Positions 44,783 to 53,914 of a stretch of 64,000 nucleotides of DNA are shown in pieces. The stretch spans positions 1 to 64,000 of the forward strand of contig SVDU01000025.1 of the NCBI GenBank assembly GCA_015057705.1, in the 5' to 3' direction. The stretch is from Paenibacillaceae bacterium. GTDB lineage: Bacteria; Bacillota; Clostridia; Lachnospirales; Lachnospiraceae. The position numbers were made by a program, and so were the translations under genes. Position 1 is the stretch's first letter, and every line of letters begins with the position of its first letter. The notes under the pieces are model-generated. The model worked only from the letters and a program-made list of their open reading frames with translations. It searched no databases and was not told the DNA's origin.

Positions 44783-45685
44783 TTATCCTTTTACAGAGCC
44801 AACCATAACGCCCTGTGTAAAGTACTTTTGAACAAATGGGTAAATACATAAAATGGGAATGGTGGCAACTACGGTTGTTGCCATCTTCACCGCTTTCTGA
44901 GGCGGCATTCCAAAAGCTCCCCAATCGAAGCTGCTCTCATTGGCCACCTTGGAAGTGAGGAATATAATCCTCCTTAACACAATCTGAATTACTTCCTTTG
45001 AGCTGTCTGAAATATACATCATTGCATTGAAATAAGAGTTCCAGTGAGTAACTGCATAAAACAGGGCAACACTGGCAAGAACTGGTTTGGATAAAGGAAG
45101 AATGATTTTAACAAATATCTCCCCATCATTGCAGCCATCCATTCTGGCCGCCTCCTCAAGCTCCGATGGTAATCCCTGAAAGTAGTTTTTAATAATAAGC
45201 ATATTAAAGGGATTAATTGCTCCCGGCAGCCACAGCGCCCAATAAGAATTTTTTAAATGAAGAACATTTGCCACCAGCATATAAGTTGGCACCATTCCTC
45301 CGGTAAAAAGCATAGTGATGATAACCATGTTGGTAAAGAACCTTCTTCCCTTAAAATAAGGTCTGGATAATGGATACGCAAGGGTAGCCGATAACGTCAT
45401 ATTAATGATTACTCCCACGGTTGTTACAAAAACAGAATTTATAATCCCCTTCACTGCATCGCCGGTTTTAAATATATACTGGTAAGCATTTAAGGAAAGG
45501 GTGTGAGGGAATACGAAAAATGCCCGTTCTGTCAGTTCCCGTTCTGTAGCAAAAGATCCTGCCACAATGTATACGAAGGGCAGCAGGGTAGCCAGTGCAA
45601 ATCCCCCTACCAGTATGTAAATGATCACCTGAACCAGCTGGTCTCCCGGACTTCGTTTTATTTTGATTGTTTTTGTGTTTGCCAT
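44783..45685 (-). CDS. ABC transporter permease YtcP/LplC-like
   Basis: 300 residues, six helices, EAA loop ELEEAARMDGCNDGEIFVKII (about 190). Pairs with the next-upstream permease. CUT1 importer for pectic oligosaccharides, ATPase not encoded here. Confidence 0.92.
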   Translation of the reverse strand: MANTKTIKIKRSPGDQLVQVIIYILVGGFALATLLPFVYIVAGSFATERELTERAFFVFPHTLSLNAYQYIFKTGDAVKGIINSVFVTTVGVIINMTLSATLAYPLSRPYFKGRRFFTNMVIITMLFTGGMVPTYMLVANVLHLKNSYWALWLPGAINPFNMLIIKNYFQGLPSELEEAARMDGCNDGEIFVKIILPLSKPVLASVALFYAVTHWNSYFNAMMYISDSSKEVIQIVLRRIIFLTSKVANESSFDWGAFGMPPQKAVKMATTVVATIPILCIYPFVQKYFTQGVMVGSVKG

Positions 45686-45700
45686 CTTATGACCTCCCCA

Positions 45701-46669
45701 TTAATAGAATCCTGATTCCCCAAACAGCTTTGCAAGCTTATTTGCTCCAAGTACCATGATCATACAGACAATGGATTTAAACATACCTGCTGCCGTTGCC
45801 ATGGAATAGTTGCCATTTACAACACCTTTTGTGTAGATGTAAGTATCAAATACATCGGATACGGCACGGTTCATGGAATTCTGCATCAGGAAAATCTGTT
45901 CGTAGCCGGTATTTAAAATAGTTCCCACCTTTAAGATCAGCATAATAACAATGGTGGATCGAATGGCTGGAAGGGTAATGTGCCACATTTTCTGCCACCG
46001 GTTTGCGCCGTCCACTTCAGCCGCTTCATAAAGCTGAACATCAACGCCGGATAAAGCAGCCAGAAATATAATTGTTCCGTATCCGGTTTCCTTCCACATA
46101 TTCTGACCAACGATCATGGAGACAAAAAGCTTTGGATTGGACATGATATCCGGAGCATGACTTTTTCCAAATATTCCTATGAGCCAGTGGTACACCAGAC
46201 CGTCGGTTGTGCTGAACAGCTGGGCAGTTAAAGCCGCCACAATCACCATGGAAATAAAATGGGGTATGTATACCATTGTCTGAGCCGCTTTTTTAAATGC
46301 CATATTCTTGATTTCATTTAATAATAGGGCAAGAAGAATGGGCGCTGGGAAATAAAAAATCAGGCTGGCTATGGAAATAGAAAGTGTATTGGTTAATATA
46401 CGAATAAAATCCGGCCCGGTAAAAAATTTCCTAAAAACTGCCAATCCAACAAACGGACTGTGAAAAAATGCCCCCAGCATGGTGTCTCCGTTATAAGGGC
46501 TGAAATCCTGGAATGCCATGATAAGTCCACCCATAGGCAGATAATGAAAAACCAAGAGATAGATTACTCCCGGAATAATCATTAGATACAGCCACTTATG
46601 AGAGCGGTATGCCTGCTTTAGGGATCCACCCCTTTTTTGCGGAACGAAACGTTCTGCTTTCTGACTCAT
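45701..46669 (-). CDS. ABC transporter permease LplB/YteP-like
   Basis: 322 residues, six helices; MIIPGVIYLLVFHYLPMGGLIMAFQDFSPY is the LplB signature. EAA loop YEAAEVDGANRWQKMWHITLP. Ribosome site GGAGGAGAGACA upstream. First gene of the transporter block, 16 nt before the ytcP-like gene. Confidence 0.92.
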   Translation of the reverse strand: MSQKAERFVPQKRGGSLKQAYRSHKWLYLMIIPGVIYLLVFHYLPMGGLIMAFQDFSPYNGDTMLGAFFHSPFVGLAVFRKFFTGPDFIRILTNTLSISIASLIFYFPAPILLALLLNEIKNMAFKKAAQTMVYIPHFISMVIVAALTAQLFSTTDGLVYHWLIGIFGKSHAPDIMSNPKLFVSMIVGQNMWKETGYGTIIFLAALSGVDVQLYEAAEVDGANRWQKMWHITLPAIRSTIVIMLILKVGTILNTGYEQIFLMQNSMNRAVSDVFDTYIYTKGVVNGNYSMATAAGMFKSIVCMIMVLGANKLAKLFGESGFY

Positions 46670-46789
46670 TGTCTCTCCTCCTCAATATTACGGGGATTGT
46701 CTTATGAAATTTGCTCCCCTGTTGTGAGGCTATCCTACACCAGGTATCTGCTTTTGTAAATAATCAGAATCAAACCTGATTTTTATCAC

Positions 46790-46834
46790 AAAAAAGCCCT
46801 GGATCCCCTTATTATATAAGGAGTTTCCAAGGCT
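46790..46834 (-). terminator. Terminator after the AraC-type regulator gene
   Basis: Minus strand AGCCTTGGAAACTCCTTA pairs with TAAGGGGATCCAGGGCT with small bulges, followed by T6. It separates regulator from transporter transcription. The 46670-46789 part holds the lplB-like ribosome site and presumably its promoter. Confidence 0.8.
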
Positions 46835-46874
46835 TGGCCTTTAGAATTATCATTTTGTTTCCATCTGATTTTTC

Positions 46875-49094
46875 CTATTCCCGATGTTCTTTGCGAAAAG
46901 CCAGAGGGGTAATTCCTACCTGGGTTTTAAAAAAACGAATAAAATTCTGTACGTTATTATAATTTAATCTGGCTGAAATTTCAGCTATGGGATCCTGGGT
47001 GGTTAAAAGCATATATTTCGCTATCTTAAGTTTTTCTTCATTGACCATGTCCGTAAATGACATTCCCTTTTCCCGCTTTAACACCCGGCTGATATAATTG
47101 GGATGATAACTTAAGGCGTCTGCGCACTCATTCAGGGTAATATTGCCACTGCTGGTTTTAATCATGGCTGTCACCTGTTTTGCGATATCGCAGGAATTTA
47201 ATTGCCGGTAATTGTTAAGTGCCTCCATCACCGGATTCAGTATTTCCGTAAACAAATAGGTGAAAAGTTCCTTTTTACCGTAAATTCTTGATGCCTTGGT
47301 TAGGACATCGTACTGCTCGCTGTCAAAAATATCAGTAAGGGGCATGGAGACCTTTGCCGGTATATCAAGGATGGCTGTCAACAGCCGGGTGACATAATAA
47401 GTTCGTTCCATGCCGGAAGCCCCTTTGATTTCAAGCCTTTCCAGGATCAGATCAAGCAGACGCCTGGCTTCTTCCTCATTGCAGCTTTCCACAGCATGAA
47501 TCAACTCATCCTCCACAATTCTGTCATAAACATTCCCAGCCGGATCCATAAGGGAATAATCATCATAAAGAACCAGGGAGGGACCATTTTCATTCCGGTC
47601 ATGATTTTTGCTGTGAAGTGCTTCCGAGCATTCGTCATACGCTCTTCTTGCATGGGTCAGTTTATGGAAGGTCCGGCTGATTCCAAAGGCTGTGGGATAT
47701 CCGTATGCCTCCATGATATAATCCTTCATCTGCTTATAGACCAGCGCAGTCTTATGATCCTCTTCTATATCATCGTTTTCTCCAATCATAAATAACAGTG
47801 TGTGCTCATAGATTACCGGTGCTACAAAGAATGCTTCCTTTACTTCCTGAGGAAGGCCAAGCAGGATCTTTCTGTTCAGTTCATCCTGCTCCTCCTGGGT
47901 TAAATTCTTTTCTCTTTCATCAAACTTACAGGAAACACCGATCATACGGTAGGAATGAAATGCCTCCATGCCATATTTCTTCATGGTATCCTGTATTCTG
48001 TCCATATTCAGCTCGCCCTTTACAAGGTTTGACACAAACAGCTCCCTGATCTGCACATTCTGATCATCCACAAATCTCTGGAGCTTCAAAAGAGGTTCCG
48101 AAAAAACAGAAGCAGCAAAGCGTAAAAGAACCAGGATTACCCCAAACGCAGCGATAACTGCCACAGAAGCAAACACAAATACAATACCGCCCCGTTTCAT
48201 TTTCTCCGTATCCATTCCAGTTATGTAAACAAGACCATTGCTGCCGGAACGGCTGACACGATAACGGTATTTTTTCCCTTTCAGAGATGAAAAAAATCCT
48301 CCGTTTGTCTTCTCACTCTTCCCCGATTTCATAAAAGCAGCTGTAAAATCAGGATTGGTTTCCATCAAGACCTTTCCCTGACTTAACACAGTCACATCAT
48401 AACCCATTTTTTGATATGGCTCAGTCAGAGTTCCAAGCTGCTTCATATTCAGCTGAACCGTAAGCAGGTAGACCAGTCCGGTACTGGCGTACTCTTCCTT
48501 TACAATGAGCAGTTCTCCTGATGTATCAATAAATCCGGATTCCTTCGCCCCTTCCTGATAGGGACCTGATACATCGGTCCGGTTCAGCCAGTAAAGAGAT
48601 AAAGGAACTTCTTTCTGATCCTGTAAAAACAGGTCTGTCTCTCCCCTGTTTTTTAAATCTTCATAGTTATACATTCCAAACTTGCTGAGAACCCATCCTT
48701 CTTTTACATTAATAAAATTATAAAAACCGATGTATTTTGATAAAAAGTAATTGCCCTGAAGCATGTTCTGGGCCTGCCTCACTTCTTTGTACTGGGAATA
48801 GGGAACATCCTTTTGATTGACCAGCCATTTGATAGAGGTGCTGCTTGTACTGTCCAGATAATATTCCCTGACGGAAGAAAAAAGGTTCTCATACTCATTA
48901 GCCACACTATTGCAGTAAGATTCCAGCGCCTGTCTGCTTTTTTCTGTCTCTCCATTTACATAGATGAAGTAAGAAACCAGTCCCATAACAATAAGTGGTA
49001 CCGTTACCAGCAGAAGAAACTGGGTAAACAGGCGCTTTTCATATTTTCCGTCTTTTATGGCAAACAGTTTTTTGTTCTTTAAATCAGTTAACAT
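46875..49094 (-). CDS. Membrane-anchored AraC-family regulator (YesS-like)
   Basis: 739 residues. A helix at about 25-47, an extracytoplasmic sensor to about 300, a second helix (GIVFVFASVAVIAAFGVILV) and a cytoplasmic part lead to a C-terminal AraC HTH (ITLNECADALSYHPNYISRV, IAEISARLNYNNVQNFIRFF). This is the layout of YesS-type one-component regulators of pectin operons. It overlaps the YesU-like gene by 7 nt and is upstream of the importer genes it probably controls. Confidence 0.92.
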   Translation of the reverse strand: MLTDLKNKKLFAIKDGKYEKRLFTQFLLLVTVPLIVMGLVSYFIYVNGETEKSRQALESYCNSVANEYENLFSSVREYYLDSTSSTSIKWLVNQKDVPYSQYKEVRQAQNMLQGNYFLSKYIGFYNFINVKEGWVLSKFGMYNYEDLKNRGETDLFLQDQKEVPLSLYWLNRTDVSGPYQEGAKESGFIDTSGELLIVKEEYASTGLVYLLTVQLNMKQLGTLTEPYQKMGYDVTVLSQGKVLMETNPDFTAAFMKSGKSEKTNGGFFSSLKGKKYRYRVSRSGSNGLVYITGMDTEKMKRGGIVFVFASVAVIAAFGVILVLLRFAASVFSEPLLKLQRFVDDQNVQIRELFVSNLVKGELNMDRIQDTMKKYGMEAFHSYRMIGVSCKFDEREKNLTQEEQDELNRKILLGLPQEVKEAFFVAPVIYEHTLLFMIGENDDIEEDHKTALVYKQMKDYIMEAYGYPTAFGISRTFHKLTHARRAYDECSEALHSKNHDRNENGPSLVLYDDYSLMDPAGNVYDRIVEDELIHAVESCNEEEARRLLDLILERLEIKGASGMERTYYVTRLLTAILDIPAKVSMPLTDIFDSEQYDVLTKASRIYGKKELFTYLFTEILNPVMEALNNYRQLNSCDIAKQVTAMIKTSSGNITLNECADALSYHPNYISRVLKREKGMSFTDMVNEEKLKIAKYMLLTTQDPIAEISARLNYNNVQNFIRFFKTQVGITPLAFRKEHRE

Positions 49095-49786
49095 AATTCG
49101 AATACTTTCAGATTTCTGTAATCAGCAGTCAGCGGAGCCAGCTGACGGAATCCAATTTTTCCGCCTTTTAACGGCTTCCCAAACAATTCCAGCTCATCAT
49201 TATATTCAAACACAGTCATATCATTAATGGAAAATCGAATATCTCCATGATATTTGCGTATGGATATCCGGTAAAAATCCAGTGCATCCGCTGCACCAGG
49301 CAAAGGATCCGCCCCCTGTGCAACCAGGTGAAAGCCATGGCTTTTTCTTAAATTGCAGGTATGAAACGCTCTCTCATCCGGCTCTTTCCTGCGGAAATAA
49401 GATACGTGGAATGCATCGATATCACCGCTGTGATACTGGGGGTACTCACCCGTTCGTTCTGCCAGGGAGGAATCAAATAAATCTTCCCCGTTCCGCCCTT
49501 TAGCAGCAAAAAATAAAATGCAAAGCCCCTGATCCGTAACCGGCTTAAATTCCCATGTAATTTTAACATTTTCCGGAAATTCTTTGGGACACCACAAAAC
49601 GTAATTGGCTTTTTGTCCCAGCTCCTCATCAAGACTGTTTTTTAAACGCATACTGCCTTCTTCAAAACTTATTGATGCCTTTCCTTCTACCACGAAGCCT
49701 TCGATATCTTCCGGTCTGGTAAGGGGATTGTCGTAAATTAACCTTTCTTCAATCAGTTGAACGTAACCCGTCGTTTCTTTCTTCAT
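49088..49786 (-). CDS. YesU-like DUF1961 protein
   Basis: 232 residues, no signal. Matches YesU (DUF1961) by FRRKEPDERAFHTCNLRKSH, DFYRISIRKYHGDIRFSIN and KGGKIGFRQLAPLTADYRNL, a concanavalin-like beta-sandwich. In B. subtilis yesU sits in the rhamnogalacturonan operon, as here. Activity unknown. Confidence 0.88.
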   Translation of the reverse strand: MKKETTGYVQLIEERLIYDNPLTRPEDIEGFVVEGKASISFEEGSMRLKNSLDEELGQKANYVLWCPKEFPENVKITWEFKPVTDQGLCILFFAAKGRNGEDLFDSSLAERTGEYPQYHSGDIDAFHVSYFRRKEPDERAFHTCNLRKSHGFHLVAQGADPLPGAADALDFYRISIRKYHGDIRFSINDMTVFEYNDELELFGKPLKGGKIGFRQLAPLTADYRNLKVFELC

Positions 49787-49979
49787 GCGATTCCCTCCAT
49801 AAGCACCTTTCTCATGATACTAACCAGTTTATTATACAACCGCTTTCTATTATTCTCAACTCGTTTTCCCCGGCTGTATCTAAAATTTACACACCAAAGA
49901 TGTGATTCTCTTCTTTCCATATCTGGTCGAATATGGTAAACTGTGATACAGAGTTTTGTACGAAAGGAGAATCGCATGC

Positions 49980-51311
49980 ATGCAGGTTCAGTACACCAAA
50001 AATATTAATAACGAGAGCATTCTAAGCATCATTCGCCGTTTTTGCAATTACATAGATCCACGGCTTACAGAGCATGGTTCCCATGTATCTTACATTGTTT
50101 TCCAGATGCTTAGAGAAACTGGCCGTTTTACAAAAGAAGAACTGAGAAACATCTGCTTTGTGGCCCAGCTTCATGATGTGGGAGCCTACAAGACAGAAGA
50201 GATCTCCCGAATGCTTCAGTTTGAAACAAAAGATGTCTGGGACCATTCTTTTTATGGATATCTTTTTATCCGTTACTTCTCGCCCTTAAAGGATTTCGCT
50301 CCCGCAGTACTCCTGCACCATCTCAACTGGGATTTTTTGGAAAAACAAAGCAGCCTGGATTCTTTAATGAAGGATTTGGGACAGCTGATCCATATAGCAG
50401 ACCGGATCGATGTATTAATGTCTCTGCAAAATTGTTCCTGGGAGGAGACACTTTCCCTACTGAAAAAAGACCAGGGAACCGTTTATGCCTCCCATATTAT
50501 AGAACTGGTGGAAAAACTGGATTTTAAAAACTCCATTGAGGAAGAATGGAAAGCGGACAGTCAGTTCAATCAGTTTCTTACCGGAATCCCACTGTCAGGA
50601 GAGGCGATTACGGATTATTTAAAAATGCTGGTTTTTATTATTGATTTCAGAAGCCACCATACCGTCACCCACACCATCACTACCACAAGCATCAGCTACG
50701 AACTGGGAAAACTTCTTTCCTATCCGGAAGACCGTTTAAATGTAATTCTCTGCGGCGCTCTGCTTCACGATCTGGGGAAAATAGCAGTCCCGGTAGAGAT
50801 TCTTGAGTACCCGGGTAAACTAAGCCGACAGGCAATGAATATCATGCGGACTCATGTAGGTTACACGAAAGAGATCTTTGGCGGAAGCATCGACGAAGCA
50901 GTGGAACGGATTGCTCTGCGCCACCATGAGAAGTTAAACGGTACCGGCTATCCCGATGGTCTCTATGCAAAGGATTTATCAAAAGAGGAACGCCTGGTTG
51001 CCATCGCAGATATTATCAGTGCACTTACGGGAACAAGAAGTTATAAGGACTCCTATCCATTGAAAAAAATAACAACCATCCTGGAAAGTATGAAAAACGA
51101 CCAGCTTGTGGATCCGGATATTGTAACGATTGCAGTCACCAATCTGGACTCCATACTTGAAACAACAGCCGTCCGCTGCAGGCCTATCCTTCGTATCTAT
51201 GAAAAGCTGAAAAATGAATATCAGTATCTGCTGGGTCTTACCACTGATGACGAAAAACTAAATTTCGCACTTTCTATAAAAAAGCAGGAAAAGGCTGCGT
51301 TGTGGCCATAA
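49980..51311 (+). CDS. HD-GYP-type phosphohydrolase-like protein with two HD regions
   Basis: 443 residues from ATG 49980 (AAAGGAG upstream). The N-terminal HD module has CFVAQLHDVGAYKTEE and a VLLHHLNWDF helix. The C-terminal HD-GYP module has ALLHDLGKIAVPVEILEYPG, LRHHEKLNGTGYPDGL and ADIISALTGTRSYKDSYP. HD-GYP domains hydrolyse cyclic di-GMP; here the GYP is intact (NGTGYPDG). It is divergent from the rhamnogalacturonan cluster. Confidence 0.88.
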   Translation: MQVQYTKNINNESILSIIRRFCNYIDPRLTEHGSHVSYIVFQMLRETGRFTKEELRNICFVAQLHDVGAYKTEEISRMLQFETKDVWDHSFYGYLFIRYFSPLKDFAPAVLLHHLNWDFLEKQSSLDSLMKDLGQLIHIADRIDVLMSLQNCSWEETLSLLKKDQGTVYASHIIELVEKLDFKNSIEEEWKADSQFNQFLTGIPLSGEAITDYLKMLVFIIDFRSHHTVTHTITTTSISYELGKLLSYPEDRLNVILCGALLHDLGKIAVPVEILEYPGKLSRQAMNIMRTHVGYTKEIFGGSIDEAVERIALRHHEKLNGTGYPDGLYAKDLSKEERLVAIADIISALTGTRSYKDSYPLKKITTILESMKNDQLVDPDIVTIAVTNLDSILETTAVRCRPILRIYEKLKNEYQYLLGLTTDDEKLNFALSIKKQEKAALWP

Positions 51312-51349
51312 AAAGGGCTGTATCCATTTTCATATGGATACAGCCCTTT
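51312..51349. terminator. Bidirectional terminator between HD-GYP gene and tyrS
   Basis: A 13-bp stem GGGCTGTATCCAT (51315-51327) with ATGGATACAGCCC (51334-51346), flanked by A and T runs, between convergent genes. Confidence 0.9.
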
Positions 51350-51367
51350 CTCTATACTAAAAAATTG

Positions 51368-52588
51368 TTATTTAGCAATCACTTTCACAAACTTCTTCTT
51401 TCCCCGACGAACAACAGCTCCGTCAGCCAGCTGTTCTCTGGTATAGGAAGCTTTTATGTCATTCACCGTTTCTCCCTCTACGGTAACTCCGCCCTGTTCC
51501 ACATTCCGTCTTGCTTCTGAACGGGAGGGTGCAAGTCCGGATTTCTGGAGTATGGTCAAAATATCAACACTACCGTCTGTAAAATCAGCTTCATCAAGCT
51601 CACATAATGGCATATTTTCTGCATTTCCGCCTGTAAACAGCTCTCTTGCACTCTTTTTCGCTTTCTCTGCCTCTTCTTCCCCGTGTACCAGCTTGGTCAG
51701 CTCGTAAGCCAGAATTTCTTTTGCCTCGTTTAACTGGCTGCCTTCCCAGCTATCCATCTCATCGATCTGACTTAAAGGAAGGAAGGTAAGCATACGCAGA
51801 CATTTTAAAACATCAGCATCGGCAATATTTCTCCAGTACTGGAAGAAATCAAATGGAGAAGTCTTTTCCGGATCAAGCCACACAGCACCAGACTGGGTCT
51901 TTCCCATCTTTTTGCCTTCTGAGTTTAGCAGCAGGGTGATGGTCATTGCATGGGCATCCTTGCCAAGCTTTCTGCGGATCAGTTCGGTTCCTCCAAGCAT
52001 GTTGCTCCACTGATCATCACCACCAAACTGCATATTGCAGCCATGGCGCTGGAACAACTCGTAGAAATCGTAGCTCTGCATGATCATATAGTTAAATTCC
52101 AGGAAGCTTAATCCTTTTTCCATACGCTGTTTGTAGCATTCTGCACTGAGCATACGGTTTACTGAGAAATGAGGACCGATTTCCCGCAGGAATTCAACGT
52201 AGTTTAAGTCCATCAGCCAGTCCGCGTTGTTTACCATCATTGCTTTTCCTTCGGAAAAGTCAATAAAACGGCTCATCTGAGTTTTAAAGCATTCACAGTT
52301 ATGGGCAATGGTTTCCACTGTCATCATCTGACGCATATCGCTTCTTCCGGAAGGATCACCAACCATAGCGGTTCCTCCGCCGATTAAGGCGATTGGTTTA
52401 TTCCCTGCCTCCTGCAGACGTTTCATTAAACACAGAGCCATAAAATGTCCCACATGGAGACTGTCTGCTGTTGGGTCAAATCCAATATAAAATACTGCCT
52501 TTCCTTCATTGACCATTTTGCTGATCTCTTCTTCGTTGGTCACCTGGGCAATCAGCCCTCTGGCTTTCAGTTCTTCGTAGATTGTCAT
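51368..52588 (-). CDS. tyrS: Tyrosyl-tRNA synthetase
   Basis: 406 residues. Class I HIGH-type motif [11 protein letters not shown] (about 42) and KMSKS variant [13 protein letters not shown] (about 230). A C-terminal S4 RNA-binding domain follows ([20 protein letters not shown]). It charges tRNA-Tyr. It is under a T-box leader. Confidence 0.97.
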   Translation of the reverse strand: MTIYEELKARGLIAQVTNEEEISKMVNEGKAVFYIGFDPTADSLHVGHFMALCLMKRLQEAGNKPIALIGGGTAMVGDPSGRSDMRQMMTVETIAHNCECFKTQMSRFIDFSEGKAMMVNNADWLMDLNYVEFLREIGPHFSVNRMLSAECYKQRMEKGLSFLEFNYMIMQSYDFYELFQRHGCNMQFGGDDQWSNMLGGTELIRRKLGKDAHAMTITLLLNSEGKKMGKTQSGAVWLDPEKTSPFDFFQYWRNIADADVLKCLRMLTFLPLSQIDEMDSWEGSQLNEAKEILAYELTKLVHGEEEAEKAKKSARELFTGGNAENMPLCELDEADFTDGSVDILTILQKSGLAPSRSEARRNVEQGGVTVEGETVNDIKASYTREQLADGAVVRRGKKKFVKVIAK

Positions 52589-52599
52589 TCCAATTCTCC

Positions 52600-52880
52600 T
52601 TTACAAAAAAAATAAACCCCGTCCTGTTAAAAGGACGAGGTTAAAATCTCGCGTTACCACCTTTTTTCATAAACAGCTCACGCTGCTTATCTCTTCAAGT
52701 ACCGTCTGATACTCTAGCACAATAACGGGTGCAGGAATCCGTCGCCGCCTACCGGGCAATTATACCTTTGGGAGCGAAGCTCAAAGATGTATTCACAGTC
52801 CGTTTTCCACGCGCCTTTCATCAACCGGCTGCTTTCTGTCTGGTTTTACGTACTGTTACTTGTTCTTATCAATGCTTTTA
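52600..52880 (-). promoter_or_regulatory. T-box riboswitch of tyrS
   Basis: Minus strand leader with T-box AAAGGTGGTAACGCGAG (about 52667-52650), then a terminator: AACCTCGTCC paired with GGACGGGGTT, ending in an eight-T run (52643-52600). UAC triplets occur in candidate specifier regions (GAATACATC and GGTACTTGAAG); which one is read is not certain. Uncharged tRNA-Tyr would allow read-through. Confidence 0.92.
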
Positions 52881-52901
52881 TTTATATATGAAGTAGTTTT
52901 T

Positions 52902-52930
52902 AGTATATGAGGTTTCCTTTTATTTGTCAA
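52902..52930 (-). promoter_or_regulatory. Promoter of the tyrS leader
   Basis: Minus strand consensus TTGACA (52930-52925), 17 bp, TATACT (52907-52902). Start near 52895. Confidence 0.85.
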
Positions 52931-52971
52931 GATCCTTTTTATTTAAACAACTCCCGTAGAAAACGGCAAAT

Positions 52972-53736
52972 TTACGAAATAATATCGTGGATCTGGCTGA
53001 GTATCTTTTTTAAGCTGCCTGCTTCAACCTGTCCTGGTGCAGATTCTTTTCCAACTGCGGCAAAGGTCAGTGCGGATCCAAAAAATTCACCGGAAAACCG
53101 GCTGATCACACCCTCCTTTGACATAGACATGGTAATGACAGGGCGGTCTGAAATATAGTGGGACATCTCATAGGTTGCTGTCAGAAGTACCATAACATCT
53201 TCCACGTTATGGGGCATTACCGCAATTTTAGGAATGTCTGCGCCCAGTTCAATCATCAGCTTAACACGGCGAAACAATTCCTCTTTTTCCGGTGTTTTCT
53301 GAAAATCATGATTGGAAGCTATGACAAAAACCCCAAGCCTGTGTGCTTCTTCCACAAGGATCTTTGCAGCTTCTTCATCAAAAAACAATTCCACATCAAT
53401 GACATCCACATAACCGGAGCGGATCAGAGCCAGATTTAAATCAATATACTGATTTACATTGATTTCCTTTTCTCCCCCTTCTTTCGCAGTCCGAAAGGTT
53501 GCAAGAAGAGGAACCTCCTTCAGTGCTTTCCGGATACAGCCTGCCGCTTCCACAACTTTACTGATTTCATATGCCTCATCAAACCAGTCAATCCGCCATT
53601 CCGCTATATCAGCTCCGCCTGCCTCCAGGCTTTCGGCAAACGCTACCGCATCTTTTAGATTTATTTCAACAATAGGAACGCATACCTTGGGCATACCTTC
53701 GCCAATGACTACATCTCTTAATCTGACCGTCTTCAT
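52972..53736 (-). CDS. aroD: Type I 3-dehydroquinate dehydratase
   Basis: 254 residues. Converts 3-dehydroquinate to 3-dehydroshikimate in the shikimate pathway. Active-site His in VIASNHDFQKTP and Schiff-base Lys in GADIPKIAVMP; PVITMSMSKEGVISRFSGEF is the C-terminal signature. A lone gene, no other aro genes near. Confidence 0.95.
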   Translation of the reverse strand: MKTVRLRDVVIGEGMPKVCVPIVEINLKDAVAFAESLEAGGADIAEWRIDWFDEAYEISKVVEAAGCIRKALKEVPLLATFRTAKEGGEKEINVNQYIDLNLALIRSGYVDVIDVELFFDEEAAKILVEEAHRLGVFVIASNHDFQKTPEKEELFRRVKLMIELGADIPKIAVMPHNVEDVMVLLTATYEMSHYISDRPVITMSMSKEGVISRFSGEFFGSALTFAAVGKESAPGQVEAGSLKKILSQIHDIIS

Positions 53737-53865
53737 CCTGTCTTCCTTTCTTTATCCTACAGAATTCCCCTGAATTATTTTTTCTATTATAACGTTGAAC
53801 CGTAAATAGTTCAAATACATTTTCTTCTAAAAAATAAATCCGGTTGGGAAAAAGCATATAAACAA

Positions 53866-53888
53866 AGCGCCGGAATGTTTCCAGCGCT
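53866..53888 (-). terminator. Terminator after the flavoprotein reductase gene
   Basis: Minus strand AGCGCTGGAA pairs with TTCCGGCGCT (one G-U) around a 3-nt loop, then TTTGTTTAT, 27 nt past the stop. Confidence 0.7.
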
Positions 53889-53914
53889 ATATTTATTACT
53901 ATTATAATAAAGGT